From assembly GCF_001592735.1 (NCBI RefSeq), contig NZ_LUKE01000002.1, positions 205,834 to 269,833 of the forward strand: a stretch of DNA of 64,000 nucleotides. The letters are read 5' to 3'. The notes beneath the pieces are model-generated. The model made no database searches and was not told where the DNA came from. It worked only from the letters and a program-made list of their open reading frames with translations. Positions 17,891 to 25,246 of the stretch are shown here, in pieces. Every line of letters begins with the position of its first letter. Position 1 is the first letter of the stretch. This DNA is from Bdellovibrio bacteriovorus. GTDB lineage: Bacteria > Bdellovibrionota > Bdellovibrionia > Bdellovibrionales > Bdellovibrionaceae. A program made the position numbers and the translations under genes.

Positions 17891-19201
17891 TTACTGAGGA
17901 TGAGAAGACGCGCGCGTTGCAGAGTCGCGAAGCTCTTTAAGCACGTCAATCGCGTTGCTTAAAGAAATGCGCTTACGAACGGCTAAGATTTCTTCTAATT
18001 TCTTTTGCACCATGGGGATTTCACGTTCTTCAGCGCCCGCACCTAAAGCTAAATTCTTAGTGTGCAGTTTCATGTGGCCTTCGATAATTCCAACCGTCGT
18101 TAAGGCTTTTAAAGCTCCAAGGTTTTGTACCAAACCCACCGCGGCAATCACGCGTGAAAGTTCATTTGCCGACTTAGTGCCTAACATTTTCATGCACATC
18201 ATGGCGGTCGGATGAAGAGTGGTGACACCACCCACAGTTCCAACAATCAAAGGAGCTTCAAAGACACCTTTAAGTCCCCCCTCACCATCTCGGAACCAAC
18301 GAGTGATCGAACGATATTGACCATCACGAGCCGCATAGGCGTGAATACCCGCTTCCACTGCGCGCCAGTCGTTGCCGGTCGCAATCAAGATAGGATCAAT
18401 GCCGTTTAAAACACCTTTATTGTTTGTGGCCGCACGATACGGATCTTGCTGCGCAAACAAAGAGGCTTCTTCAATTTTTTCCGCCAAATCGGCATCAATA
18501 GTTTTAATGTGCACAACGGCACGCGTGATTTTTGAATCCACCAGATTTGAAAGAATGCACATCGTGACTTTTTCAGATGTGAATTGTTCAATCGGTTCTT
18601 TTAAGAACTCACAAACCTGGTTCATGATGTTCGCACCCATCGCATCGCACGGATCCATCAATACGTGCACGACGGCCATATCTGTCCCGTCACCGCGAGG
18701 AACTCGGCGCACTTGAATGTCTTTAACCCCACCACCGCGACGAACAAGGCCAAAGGCCACTTCGCGATTGGCGATTTCAATCATAAAGTTTTTTTGCGAT
18801 AAAAGCTGTTTTTCAAATTTCGCGAAGTCTTTAACCTTCGCGCATTGAATTTGGCCGATGATATCACTGCCCACCACTTCCGTGGTAATGCTGCCGGTTT
18901 CACGAATCCATTTCGCCGATTTACAAACCGCCGCCACGATCGAAGTTTCTTCCACCGCCATCGGGATCACAAAGTCTTTGCCATCAATATTGAAATTGGT
19001 TGCTACGCCCAACGGCAGCTGAAAATAACCGATCACATTTTCGATAAATTTTTCACCCAAAGTGGTGTCTTTAAGACCGCCACGCGAAAGATAGTCGGCT
19101 TCAGAAGAAGTTAAAGCACCGACTTCTTGCAGAGCTTGCAAACGCTCTTCTTTTGAAAGTTTTGAAAATCCTTTGAAGATGCCTTGAAGTTCTTTATTCA
19201 T
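17891..19201 (-). CDS. mvaA: Hydroxymethylglutaryl-CoA reductase, class II type
   Basis: Enzyme of 436 residues that reduces HMG-CoA to mevalonate, the committed step of the pathway. Visible landmarks are ENVIGYFQLPLGVATNF near residue 53, the catalytic glutamate in MAVEETSIVAAV, the DAMGANIMNQVCE helix, and GNDWRAVEAGIHAYA near residue 270 with the conserved Asp region. The length and soluble form fit the bacterial class II enzyme. The ATG overlaps the fni stop (ATGA). No HMG-CoA synthase is encoded in the window, so that step must be supplied elsewhere in the genome. Confidence 0.95.
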   Translation of the reverse strand: MNKELQGIFKGFSKLSKEERLQALQEVGALTSSEADYLSRGGLKDTTLGEKFIENVIGYFQLPLGVATNFNIDGKDFVIPMAVEETSIVAAVCKSAKWIRETGSITTEVVGSDIIGQIQCAKVKDFAKFEKQLLSQKNFMIEIANREVAFGLVRRGGGVKDIQVRRVPRGDGTDMAVVHVLMDPCDAMGANIMNQVCEFLKEPIEQFTSEKVTMCILSNLVDSKITRAVVHIKTIDADLAEKIEEASLFAQQDPYRAATNNKGVLNGIDPILIATGNDWRAVEAGIHAYAARDGQYRSITRWFRDGEGGLKGVFEAPLIVGTVGGVTTLHPTAMMCMKMLGTKSANELSRVIAAVGLVQNLGALKALTTVGIIEGHMKLHTKNLALGAGAEEREIPMVQKKLEEILAVRKRISLSNAIDVLKELRDSATRASSHPQ

Positions 19202-20271
19202 GATAGGACCTTCCCGCGTGAAAGTTCAGCCAGATTTTTCGAACCAGTACAGAACAGCGCTATCTTAAGCTCAAGTTCCAACTTTTGCAAAAGCTCTTCC
19301 AGAGCGCGATCGCCTTTTAAAGCCGCTTCCAAGAAGGGTTTTGCTAATCCTACTTTAACTGCGCCTAGAGCAATTAGTTTAGCGGCATCCAAACCATTTC
19401 TAACGCCTCCAGAAGCCCATACTTCATATGAAACGCGAGCTTCTTTGGCATTTAGCATCGCTTGAGTCGTGCTAACACCCCAGTTTGCAAAAGTTTGTCC
19501 GACTTTGTGAAGCACTTGATCTTCTTCAGATCGGTAAGCTTCAACTCGTCCCCAGTGAGTACCACCTTTGCCACTGACATCGACAGCAAAAACGCCAGTG
19601 CTATCCAAACGTTTCAATGTTTCGACTGAAAAGCCACAGCCTACTTCTTTGACGATCACCGGAACCCCGATGATGCGTACCAGATTTTCTATGGCTTCTA
19701 AGCTATTTTTAAAATCCGTGGTGCCTTCCGGCTGTAAGGCTTCTTGCAACGGATTGACGTGAACAAACAGTCCCAGCGCTTCGGTGGAGTCCACCAAACG
19801 ACGAACCGAATCAATAGGTGATTTAATTAATTGCGCAATCCCGATATTGCCAATCAGGCGCGCCTTAGGGGCTTGTTTACGAACACGACTCCACTCTTCC
19901 GCGGCAGAGGTGTCGACCAGCTCGCGACGTTGAGACCCAACCCCCATAAGAATTTGACGGCTGTCGCTTAAGCGCGCCAAAGCTTCATTGATCTGGTGCC
20001 CGTTTTCATGGCCCGCAGTCATTGACGAAATAAAGATGGGAGAAGAAAGAGAAACAGATGTCTTATTAAAAACAAAAGAGGTCGAAATATCGACCTCTTT
20101 AAAATTCAAGTTAGGCAAAGCCTCATGAATCAATTCGACCGAGTCTAGTCCGTTTTGTCCCAAAGTTTGTGATCTTGGATCCAGCGCGATCCTAATATGA
20201 TCACGCTTTCTTTGTTCAAATAACCTTGTTTGCACTCCGACTTCGTCGGAGTAAGGACCAGACTCTTTCAT
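19198..20271 (-). CDS. fni: Isopentenyl-diphosphate delta-isomerase, type 2 (FMN-dependent)
   Basis: Interconverts isopentenyl and dimethylallyl diphosphate; 357 residues, TIM barrel of the FMN-dependent type 2 family. Family marks are QRKRDHIRIAL near residue 22, FISSMTAGHENGHQINEALA, MGVGSQRREL, VIVKEVGCGFS, FAVDVSGKGGTHWG, and VWASGGVRNGLDAAK. It is the first gene of the mevalonate operon and starts 16 bp after rplT stops on the same strand, so it may share the ribosomal-protein transcript. The first codons contain a perfect hairpin (20234-20252), which may influence translation. Confidence 0.93.
   Translation of the reverse strand: MKESGPYSDEVGVQTRLFEQRKRDHIRIALDPRSQTLGQNGLDSVELIHEALPNLNFKEVDISTSFVFNKTSVSLSSPIFISSMTAGHENGHQINEALARLSDSRQILMGVGSQRRELVDTSAAEEWSRVRKQAPKARLIGNIGIAQLIKSPIDSVRRLVDSTEALGLFVHVNPLQEALQPEGTTDFKNSLEAIENLVRIIGVPVIVKEVGCGFSVETLKRLDSTGVFAVDVSGKGGTHWGRVEAYRSEEDQVLHKVGQTFANWGVSTTQAMLNAKEARVSYEVWASGGVRNGLDAAKLIALGAVKVGLAKPFLEAALKGDRALEELLQKLELELKIALFCTGSKNLAELSRGKVLS
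20234..20252. repeat. Perfect 8-bp hairpin inside the 5' end of fni
   Basis: ACTCCGAC and GTCGGAGT flank a three-base loop TTC. On the minus strand this falls around codons 7-13 of fni, just downstream of its start and about 40 bases after the rplT stop. There is no T-run after it, so it is not a canonical terminator. It could slow translation initiation, act as a processing site between the ribosomal and mevalonate messages, or be chance. Confidence 0.5.
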
Positions 20272-20287
20272 CTGATGAGCCTTATGC

Positions 20288-20635
20288 TTACGCTAGAGCG
20301 TGTTTGCAAAGAGCTGCGAATGCTGCTGCATCATTAACTGCAAGGTCCGCCATGATCTTACGATCAACTTGGATCCCCGCTTTAATCAAGCCACCGATCA
20401 AACGAGAATATGTAGTTCCGTTCAAACGAGCTGCTGCATTGATACGTTGATTCCACAAAGTGCGGAAAGTACGTTTTTTAACTTTACGGTCACGGTAGGC
20501 GAAAGCCATACCACGGTCATTTTTCTCTACCGCGTGGATGTACGCGCGAGAACCTGCTGAATAGTAACCTTTTGCTCTTTTAAGAACTTTTTTGTGACGA
20601 GCACGATTTGTTTTACCACTTTTTACACGAGCCAT
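20288..20635 (-). CDS. rplT: 50S ribosomal protein L20
   Basis: Large-subunit assembly protein of 115 residues, standard length. It begins with the very basic [20 protein letters not shown] segment and continues with [36 protein letters not shown] and YSRLIGGL, all typical of L20. It follows rpmI on the same strand with a 51-bp gap. Unlike the classical order, pheS does not follow; the mevalonate operon does. L20 is known to autoregulate its operon in other bacteria; no such RNA element was recognised here. Confidence 0.97.
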   Translation of the reverse strand: MARVKSGKTNRARHKKVLKRAKGYYSAGSRAYIHAVEKNDRGMAFAYRDRKVKKRTFRTLWNQRINAAARLNGTTYSRLIGGLIKAGIQVDRKIMADLAVNDAAAFAALCKHALA

Positions 20636-20686
20636 TTTCGATACCTCTAAATATTTACGAGAAAGACGTTATTTTTAAAATTGAAA

Positions 20687-20878
20687 TTAGAATACTAAGC
20701 AACGACGAACTTGAAGCATGTTTGCATCTTCAACGTATGATGTTTTGCCTAGTTGTCTTTTCGTTTTAGAGCTCATGTGAGAGTTCAAGTGACGCATGCG
20801 AGTGCTTTTCTTTTTCACTTTACCGCTCGCAGTAAGTTTCATGCGTTTTTTGGCGCCTGAATGAGTGCGCATTTTCAT
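20687..20878 (-). CDS. rpmI: 50S ribosomal protein L35
   Basis: Large-subunit protein of 63 residues beginning MKMRTHSGAKKRMKL, followed by RHLNSHMSSKTKRQ and the family-typical final part QVRRCL. I start at ATG 20878 because GGAAGG lies eight bases upstream and it matches the usual L35 N-terminus; the longer frame from 20914 is not needed. It is the first gene of a transcript rpmI-rplT. infC, which normally precedes it, is about 21 kb away on the same strand. Confidence 0.96.
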   Translation of the reverse strand: MKMRTHSGAKKRMKLTASGKVKKKSTRMRHLNSHMSSKTKRQLGKTSYVEDANMLQVRRCLVF

Positions 20879-21061
20879 ATTAAATACCTTCCACCAATAA
20901 GGCGTCGGCTCCACTCTTGGATCCGCTCTTAACCATTGCCTTTGTCAGTCGTTTGTACGGACTCATGGTTTTAGGTGCAAGCGGGGTCAAAATCAAGCTT
21001 TTTTAAGGGTTTAGATCTTTCCCGGTAGACTCTTCCAAACGATTATATAAGACTTGGGCTG

Positions 21062-22102
21062 ATGAAACACGAAATCACCCCCGAAATTTTAGAAAATTTC
21101 CGCGCCTACGACATGAATCACTTTAAAATCCAAACCCTGGTGCTGGAAAGTGAGGTTCTAAAACACAACCCACTTTGCGACCCGTCGCGTCGATACAATC
21201 CGGTCTTAGTACCCAAGGTGACGGGCCCCTGGCCGGTGGTGGTGGTCTTAGCCGGATTTTCCTCAAACGCCCCTTTTTATCTGAACGGTAAATTTAACGA
21301 AGCCAATGCGGTTCAAGTGATTGATCAAGCGGTCGCTCGCGGTGAAGCCCCTGAGGCTTTGTACATTTTTGTGGATGCATTGACGTCTTGGGGCGGATCG
21401 CAATTTATCAATTCAGCGGCGACCGGTCGTTACGAAGACTATATTATGACGGAACTGGTCCCGGCGATTCAGGGAAAATACGCCGTTTCCGACAAACCCG
21501 CGGACTGGTGTGTAACGGGCGGATCTAGCGGTGGCTACGGGGCCCTTTATTTGGGCAGCAAGCATCCAGAAGTTTTTGGAAAAATAGGTGCCATTGCCCC
21601 TGATTCGTTTTTTGAAGCAAGCCTTTTGCCTGACATTTATCAGGCCTTACCGCTGTGGGAAAAGTACCAAGAGTCGGGACTCAAAGCCCTCGAAGAGCTG
21701 CGCAATGGGCGCTTGATGAAAAATAAAAACTGGCACAACCTTCTTAATGCCTTCGGGATGGCGGCTTGTTATGCGGCGAAAGGCACGCATGGAGATTTTG
21801 AATTTCCAGTCCATGCGAAAACGGGAGAAAGAAATCCCGAAATCTGGCAGCGTTACCTCGAAAAAGACCCTGTGCACTTCTTACCGCAACGAATAGGTCA
21901 TTTAAAAAAGCTTTCGGGGATTTATCTGGATGTCGGCACTCGCGATAATTTTCACTTACAATATGGCGTAAGACAGATCGTCAATATCCTTAAGAAAAAC
22001 TCGATAGATCACGACATCGTCGAATTTGACGGCACTCATTTTGATATTTCAGAGCGCCGTTTAGAAGTTTGGAAATGGCTAGTAAGTATATGGCGCAATT
22101 AA
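21062..22102 (+). CDS. Esterase-family alpha/beta hydrolase
   Basis: Serine hydrolase of 346 residues in the putative esterase (esterase D/FrsA-like) group. The core shows the oxyanion strand WPVVVVLAGFSSN, the nucleophile elbow GGSSGGYGALY near residue 160, an acidic residue in LDVGTRDNFHL, and the catalytic histidine in FDGTHFDISERR. There is no signal peptide, so it is cytoplasmic. The substrate may be a small ester or peptide-linked siderophore-like compound, but this is open. It is divergent from rpmI and its last 24 bp overlap the end of the convergent gene. Confidence 0.8.
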   Translation: MKHEITPEILENFRAYDMNHFKIQTLVLESEVLKHNPLCDPSRRYNPVLVPKVTGPWPVVVVLAGFSSNAPFYLNGKFNEANAVQVIDQAVARGEAPEALYIFVDALTSWGGSQFINSAATGRYEDYIMTELVPAIQGKYAVSDKPADWCVTGGSSGGYGALYLGSKHPEVFGKIGAIAPDSFFEASLLPDIYQALPLWEKYQESGLKALEELRNGRLMKNKNWHNLLNAFGMAACYAAKGTHGDFEFPVHAKTGERNPEIWQRYLEKDPVHFLPQRIGHLKKLSGIYLDVGTRDNFHLQYGVRQIVNILKKNSIDHDIVEFDGTHFDISERRLEVWKWLVSIWRN

Positions 22103-22837
22103 GGGGCGCTGTAACTGCGACGTCTTAACGATTTTACGAATGCCACGCTGTATAAGCACCACGCGACCGTCCCGGTTGATTTCAACAAGCTTTCCGCGGT
22201 TACGCATATAAATGACGACATCACCAATGCAAAACCCGTTCACGCAGTTGCCCTGGCGAACGGCGGTCGGCTGCGCTTGTACGGAGCGATCCATTTCATA
22301 ACTTGACGTGGCGGAGGCATTTACCTCGACCGGCGCTTTCCATAAAGTCAGTTTCGGCAAAACATTTTCACTGACCGCGGTGACGATAATCTCGGCATCA
22401 TCAGAAAAAGCTTCGCCCAGCAATTGAACTTCTTTGATGTTTTCATTCAAACTGAAGTTTTCCGAACTATAAAGTGTCGACGCTTCTAAAACACCGGTGG
22501 CACGATATTTTGAGATCTCGATGCGGTTTCCGGATTCAGTCACGAGCCACGCTTCACGCACACGCGCTTTTCCAAACGCCATCCTTAGATCCATTTTTTG
22601 CAAGCGCGCCACAGGCTCTAAAAGCACGCGGTATTGGGTGCCCTCTTCTTTGCGTGACATTCGTCCCAAACGTAAAGACCCCGCATACTGAACGTCGGAC
22701 ATATCAAACGGAAGGACTTGCGCTGGAGTGATGGAAGCTCCACCCCCTGGTTCTGGCAAATCATAAACTTGCGCATAAGCCCAGCCTTGAGTCAGACTGA
22801 TCGCGACAAGACTGCTGATAATAACGGATGTTTTCAT
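22079..22837 (-). CDS. Secreted beta-sandwich-like protein of unknown function
   Basis: Protein of 252 residues with a signal peptide (VIISSLVAISLTQGWAYA, cleavage near residue 22). The central part (residues ~65-165) alternates short strands, for example LRLGRMSRKEEGTQYRVLL and IEISKYRATGVLE, consistent with a beta-sandwich. A C-terminal module has a close cysteine pair (GNCVNGFCIGDVVIY) and KLVEINRDGRVVLIQ, looking like a small SH3-like barrel. Function unknown. It converges on the esterase gene with a 24-bp overlap of the coding ends. Confidence 0.7.
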   Translation of the reverse strand: MKTSVIISSLVAISLTQGWAYAQVYDLPEPGGGASITPAQVLPFDMSDVQYAGSLRLGRMSRKEEGTQYRVLLEPVARLQKMDLRMAFGKARVREAWLVTESGNRIEISKYRATGVLEASTLYSSENFSLNENIKEVQLLGEAFSDDAEIIVTAVSENVLPKLTLWKAPVEVNASATSSYEMDRSVQAQPTAVRQGNCVNGFCIGDVVIYMRNRGKLVEINRDGRVVLIQRGIRKIVKTSQLQRPLIAPYTY

Positions 22838-22933
22838 GCCTGTATTAGTACCGCTAAAGCTAAGAATGAATCCATAAAGGAATCTCTCATCCGAAGATTT
22901 TTCTTAACTGTCAAAACTTTGAACGAATTCAAA

Positions 22934-22964
22934 TTTAAAGGCCACGCATTGCGTGGCCTTTAAA
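22934..22964. terminator. Strong hairpin, terminator for the 63-residue gene
   Basis: TTTAAAGGCCACGC and GCGTGGCCTTTAAA form a perfect 14-bp stem around the three-base loop ATT. It starts eight bases beyond the stop of the minus-strand 63-residue gene. The A/T outer stem gives CCTTTAAATTT after the hairpin on the minus strand, a reasonable intrinsic terminator. Confidence 0.7.
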
Positions 22965-22971
22965 GTCTTTC

Positions 22972-23163
22972 CTAAGCTTTACTGCTTTTGCTCGAGGAAG
23001 AAGAGGATGACGGGTTTTTCTCCACACTCACCTCTTCTGATTGCGAGTCGTGTTTAGGATTGAGCTGATGATTGTGCGCCTGCTGACGTTGCGCCTTTAG
23101 ATCACCGGCATAGCGTTTACTTGTTTGGCTGAATCCTTTGTTTTTATTATGGCCTGAAGACAT
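22972..23163 (-). CDS. Small hydrophilic protein with Ser/Lys tail, unknown function
   Basis: Protein of 63 residues that is probably real because an excellent ribosome binding site (AAGGAGGAAATT) precedes the ATG at 23163 and a strong hairpin follows the stop. It is very hydrophilic and rich in Lys, Gln, His and Asn, ends in a serine run followed by KSSKA, and has no hydrophobic core, so it is likely disordered. It might bind nucleic acid or another protein. No family recognised. Confidence 0.65.
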   Translation of the reverse strand: MSSGHNKNKGFSQTSKRYAGDLKAQRQQAHNHQLNPKHDSQSEEVSVEKNPSSSSSSSKSSKA

Positions 23164-23272
23164 AATTTCCTCCTTGGTTTCATGTGCCTAGCAACAAGGA
23201 GATATTTTGCAAAACAAACGCCAGTCCCAAGGCCTCACCTATTACAGCTCAAATGATTGATTGACTGGTCCG

Positions 23273-23300
23273 GGGGCATTTCTCCTCTAAAAGATGCCCC
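23273..23300. repeat. Hairpin GGGGCAT/ATGCCCC in intergenic region
   Basis: A 7-bp inverted repeat (23273-23279 and 23294-23300) with a 14-base loop that itself contains a CTCCTC stretch. It lies upstream of the TIGR02147-family gene and its promoter-like boxes. It may be a weak terminator or a regulator site; no further evidence. Confidence 0.3.
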
Positions 23301-23315
23301 AAACGCGACACGAAT

Positions 23316-23329
23316 TATAATATATTATA
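23316..23329. promoter_or_regulatory. Perfect AT palindrome upstream of TIGR02147-family gene
   Basis: TATAATATATTATA is a perfect 14-bp palindrome about 32 bp upstream of a promoter-like -35 box. It could be an operator or AT-rich upstream element. Seen directly; function inferred. Confidence 0.3.
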
Positions 23330-23360
23330 TCTTTCCGGGCCGATCGGGGTTACCGAACCA

Positions 23361-23388
23361 TTGACACTTACTTAGGCGGTCCAATAAT
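23361..23388 (+). promoter_or_regulatory. Sigma-70-like promoter for the TIGR02147 operon
   Basis: TTGACA at 23361-23366 matches the -35 consensus exactly and AATAAT at 23383-23388 is a good -10, with a 16-bp spacer. The start codon of the regulator is 27 bp beyond the -10, with a GGGGGA ribosome binding site between. Confidence 0.6.
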
Positions 23389-23414
23389 CCCACCAGTCAT
23401 GGGGGATTAAAAAA

Positions 23415-24185
23415 ATGAAATGGCATGCGGAACTCATCGAGATCATTCGAAAGGATTTCGCGGATCGTAAAGAAAAGAATCCGCGTTTTTCCCTTCGTTC
23501 TTATGCGCAGCGCTTAGGTTTGTCTTCGGGTTCTTTATCAGACCTGCTGAACGAAAAGCGCAACTGGCAAGTCTCTAAACTTAGAGCCGCCGAAATCACC
23601 GAGAAACTTTCTTTAAGTGAAAAAGCTCGCAATAAGCTTTTACTTAAAATGGATTTACAACCGAAGTTTCAAAAAAGCGAGATCACAAAAGAAAATTACG
23701 ACATGTTAACTGACTGGACGTATTATCCCATTCTGTTTTCTTTTGATCTGCCCGCCGAGCATCGCACCCCTGAAATCATCGCCCGCAAATTAGGTGTCCC
23801 TGTACAAAAAGTTGAAAGCGTAATTGAAGACCTGATCCGACGTAAGTTCTTAATACGTAATCACTTGAACCAAGTTTGTCGTCCTGAGACCTTCTTAACC
23901 ACAACGGACAGTGACCCCGAAGTCGCCCAAGCACCCCCGGGAGCCTTAGTTAGAAAACATCATGAAATCAGTCTGGATCTAGCCAAACGCGCATTAAATG
24001 AACAGCCTTCCGAAGTCCGCGACATCACCTCGCTGACTTTTGCTGGCAATAAACAGCAGCTTTTGGCCTTACGTGAAGAAATCCGCAAGCTTTACGACAA
24101 AGCTTCGACCATCGCCACCTTAGAGCAAGAGCCCGACACGGTTTACCGACTTTCAGTTCAACTTTTCCCAGTGGAGTTCCCATGA
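23415..24185 (+). CDS. TIGR02147-family (DUF4423) HTH regulator
   Basis: Cytoplasmic protein of 256 residues. The N-terminal ~70 residues contain an XRE-like helix-turn-helix (FSLRSYAQRLGLSSGSLSDLLNEKR), followed by the TIGR02147 body with the characteristic DWTYYPIL segment near residue 105 and a second winged-helix-like part (IIARKLGVPVQKVESVIEDLIRRKFL). The family is expanded in Bdellovibrio and Fibrobacter and is usually considered transcriptional. The stop overlaps the start of the next, secreted protein gene (ATGA). It has its own promoter with TTGACA at 23361. Confidence 0.85.
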   Translation: MKWHAELIEIIRKDFADRKEKNPRFSLRSYAQRLGLSSGSLSDLLNEKRNWQVSKLRAAEITEKLSLSEKARNKLLLKMDLQPKFQKSEITKENYDMLTDWTYYPILFSFDLPAEHRTPEIIARKLGVPVQKVESVIEDLIRRKFLIRNHLNQVCRPETFLTTTDSDPEVAQAPPGALVRKHHEISLDLAKRALNEQPSEVRDITSLTFAGNKQQLLALREEIRKLYDKASTIATLEQEPDTVYRLSVQLFPVEFP

Positions 24186-25204
24186 TCCGTACCAGCTTGA
24201 GCTTAATTTCGTTTTTATTTTCGTCTTTTGCCTTTGCCAATGGTTTTGTAGGTAATGCGGGAAGTGGCATCGCCATCAATGGTGCGATATTTGTGCAAGA
24301 CCTTTATTCAGTCAGCGCGCATTTAAATCCTTATATTGGCCCTTCCGTGGACTTGCGTTTGGCGGGACTTAAAAGATTTTCGTTTCCCGTTCCTGAAAAA
24401 CTGCTTTTACAAAAGTTGACGGATTTAAATAAGGCCGTTCCTCGCCTAGGGGACGTTTTAATTCTGGCCATGAATGAATATGACTGGATTTTGGTAGACG
24501 AAGAGCTTGTCCTTTTAAATGAAGGCGATGATCCGGTGGCTCTTCCTGCAGGGGCCGAACGTGTTCAATTGGCCAATCGTCTTCAAGGTTTGATTCGAAT
24601 CAATAGCCACGGCTGGAGCAAGCTTGACGAGGCCAACAAGGTGGCCTTGTTAATTCATGAAGCCGTCTATAGTCTATTAACACCGAACTTGATTCAGGGC
24701 GCACAAAGTGCACGTCATCTTACGGGACAATTTTTCTTAATGACTTTTTCCGGATCAAATCTAGCAAAGAAGATCCGCGAGACACCAGATCTTCTGGGAC
24801 TCAATATTCCGACGTCCAAAGCTTCCTCACCGGGCGCCTTGGTTTCGACAAAGATTGAGGTCATAAAGCAAGACGGCACTTTAAAACTGTCACGCCTTCA
24901 ACAGCTCTATTATAAATCTTATGAGAAGGAACGATTTAGAAGATTCCTAACCGCTGACTGCCAAAATTCTTATGAGGATCTTTTGGCTCAAGAGGGAAAG
25001 GCTCTCGCACTGACGTTTATTTTAAGCGCAGATTATTTAAAAGCAAAACCTTACACGTACAAGGTGTCAGAAAACGAGTCCCAGATGGCCGTTAATATTG
25101 ACATTATTCAGAGCGACACCACCTTCGTCACCAATCTTACTAAATCAGTGAAGGACTGCGTTGATTTCGGTGAAATGGGGTTTGTGCACACACTTTCTCA
25201 ATAG
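24182..25204 (+). CDS. Secreted protein coupled to a TIGR02147 regulator
   Basis: Protein of 340 residues with a signal peptide (SLSLISFLFSSFAFANG, cleavage near residue 19). A segment KVALLIHEAVYSLL has the look of a metalloprotease-like HE helix but lacks the second histidine of HExxH, so no activity is claimed. The rest is not recognised. The ATG overlaps the regulator stop (ATGA), so expression is tied to it. The gene pair suggests the regulator controls or responds to an envelope function. Confidence 0.7.
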   Translation: MIRTSLSLISFLFSSFAFANGFVGNAGSGIAINGAIFVQDLYSVSAHLNPYIGPSVDLRLAGLKRFSFPVPEKLLLQKLTDLNKAVPRLGDVLILAMNEYDWILVDEELVLLNEGDDPVALPAGAERVQLANRLQGLIRINSHGWSKLDEANKVALLIHEAVYSLLTPNLIQGAQSARHLTGQFFLMTFSGSNLAKKIRETPDLLGLNIPTSKASSPGALVSTKIEVIKQDGTLKLSRLQQLYYKSYEKERFRRFLTADCQNSYEDLLAQEGKALALTFILSADYLKAKPYTYKVSENESQMAVNIDIIQSDTTFVTNLTKSVKDCVDFGEMGFVHTLSQ

Positions 25205-25212
25205 CAAAACCA

Positions 25213-25246
25213 GGGACCTCAAAACAGAGGTCCCTTCGGGGGACCT
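25213..25246. terminator. Hairpin between convergent genes, likely bidirectional terminator
   Basis: GGGACCTC (25213-25220) pairs with GAGGTCCC (25227-25234) around a six-base loop. A competing pairing AGGTCCC with GGGACCT around TTCGG follows immediately. It lies between the stop at 25204 and the convergent stop at 25245. There is no long T-run, but the position supports termination. Confidence 0.5.

Noticed and set aside
20940..21061. Possible L20 leader or other structured RNA upstream of rpmI
   Set aside because: I could not recognise a conserved pseudoknot or stem set; only a divergent promoter region is supported.
24640..24700. HE-containing helix in the secreted protein at 24182-25204 as a zinc protease site
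   Set aside because: The second histidine of HExxH is missing and no third ligand is evident.
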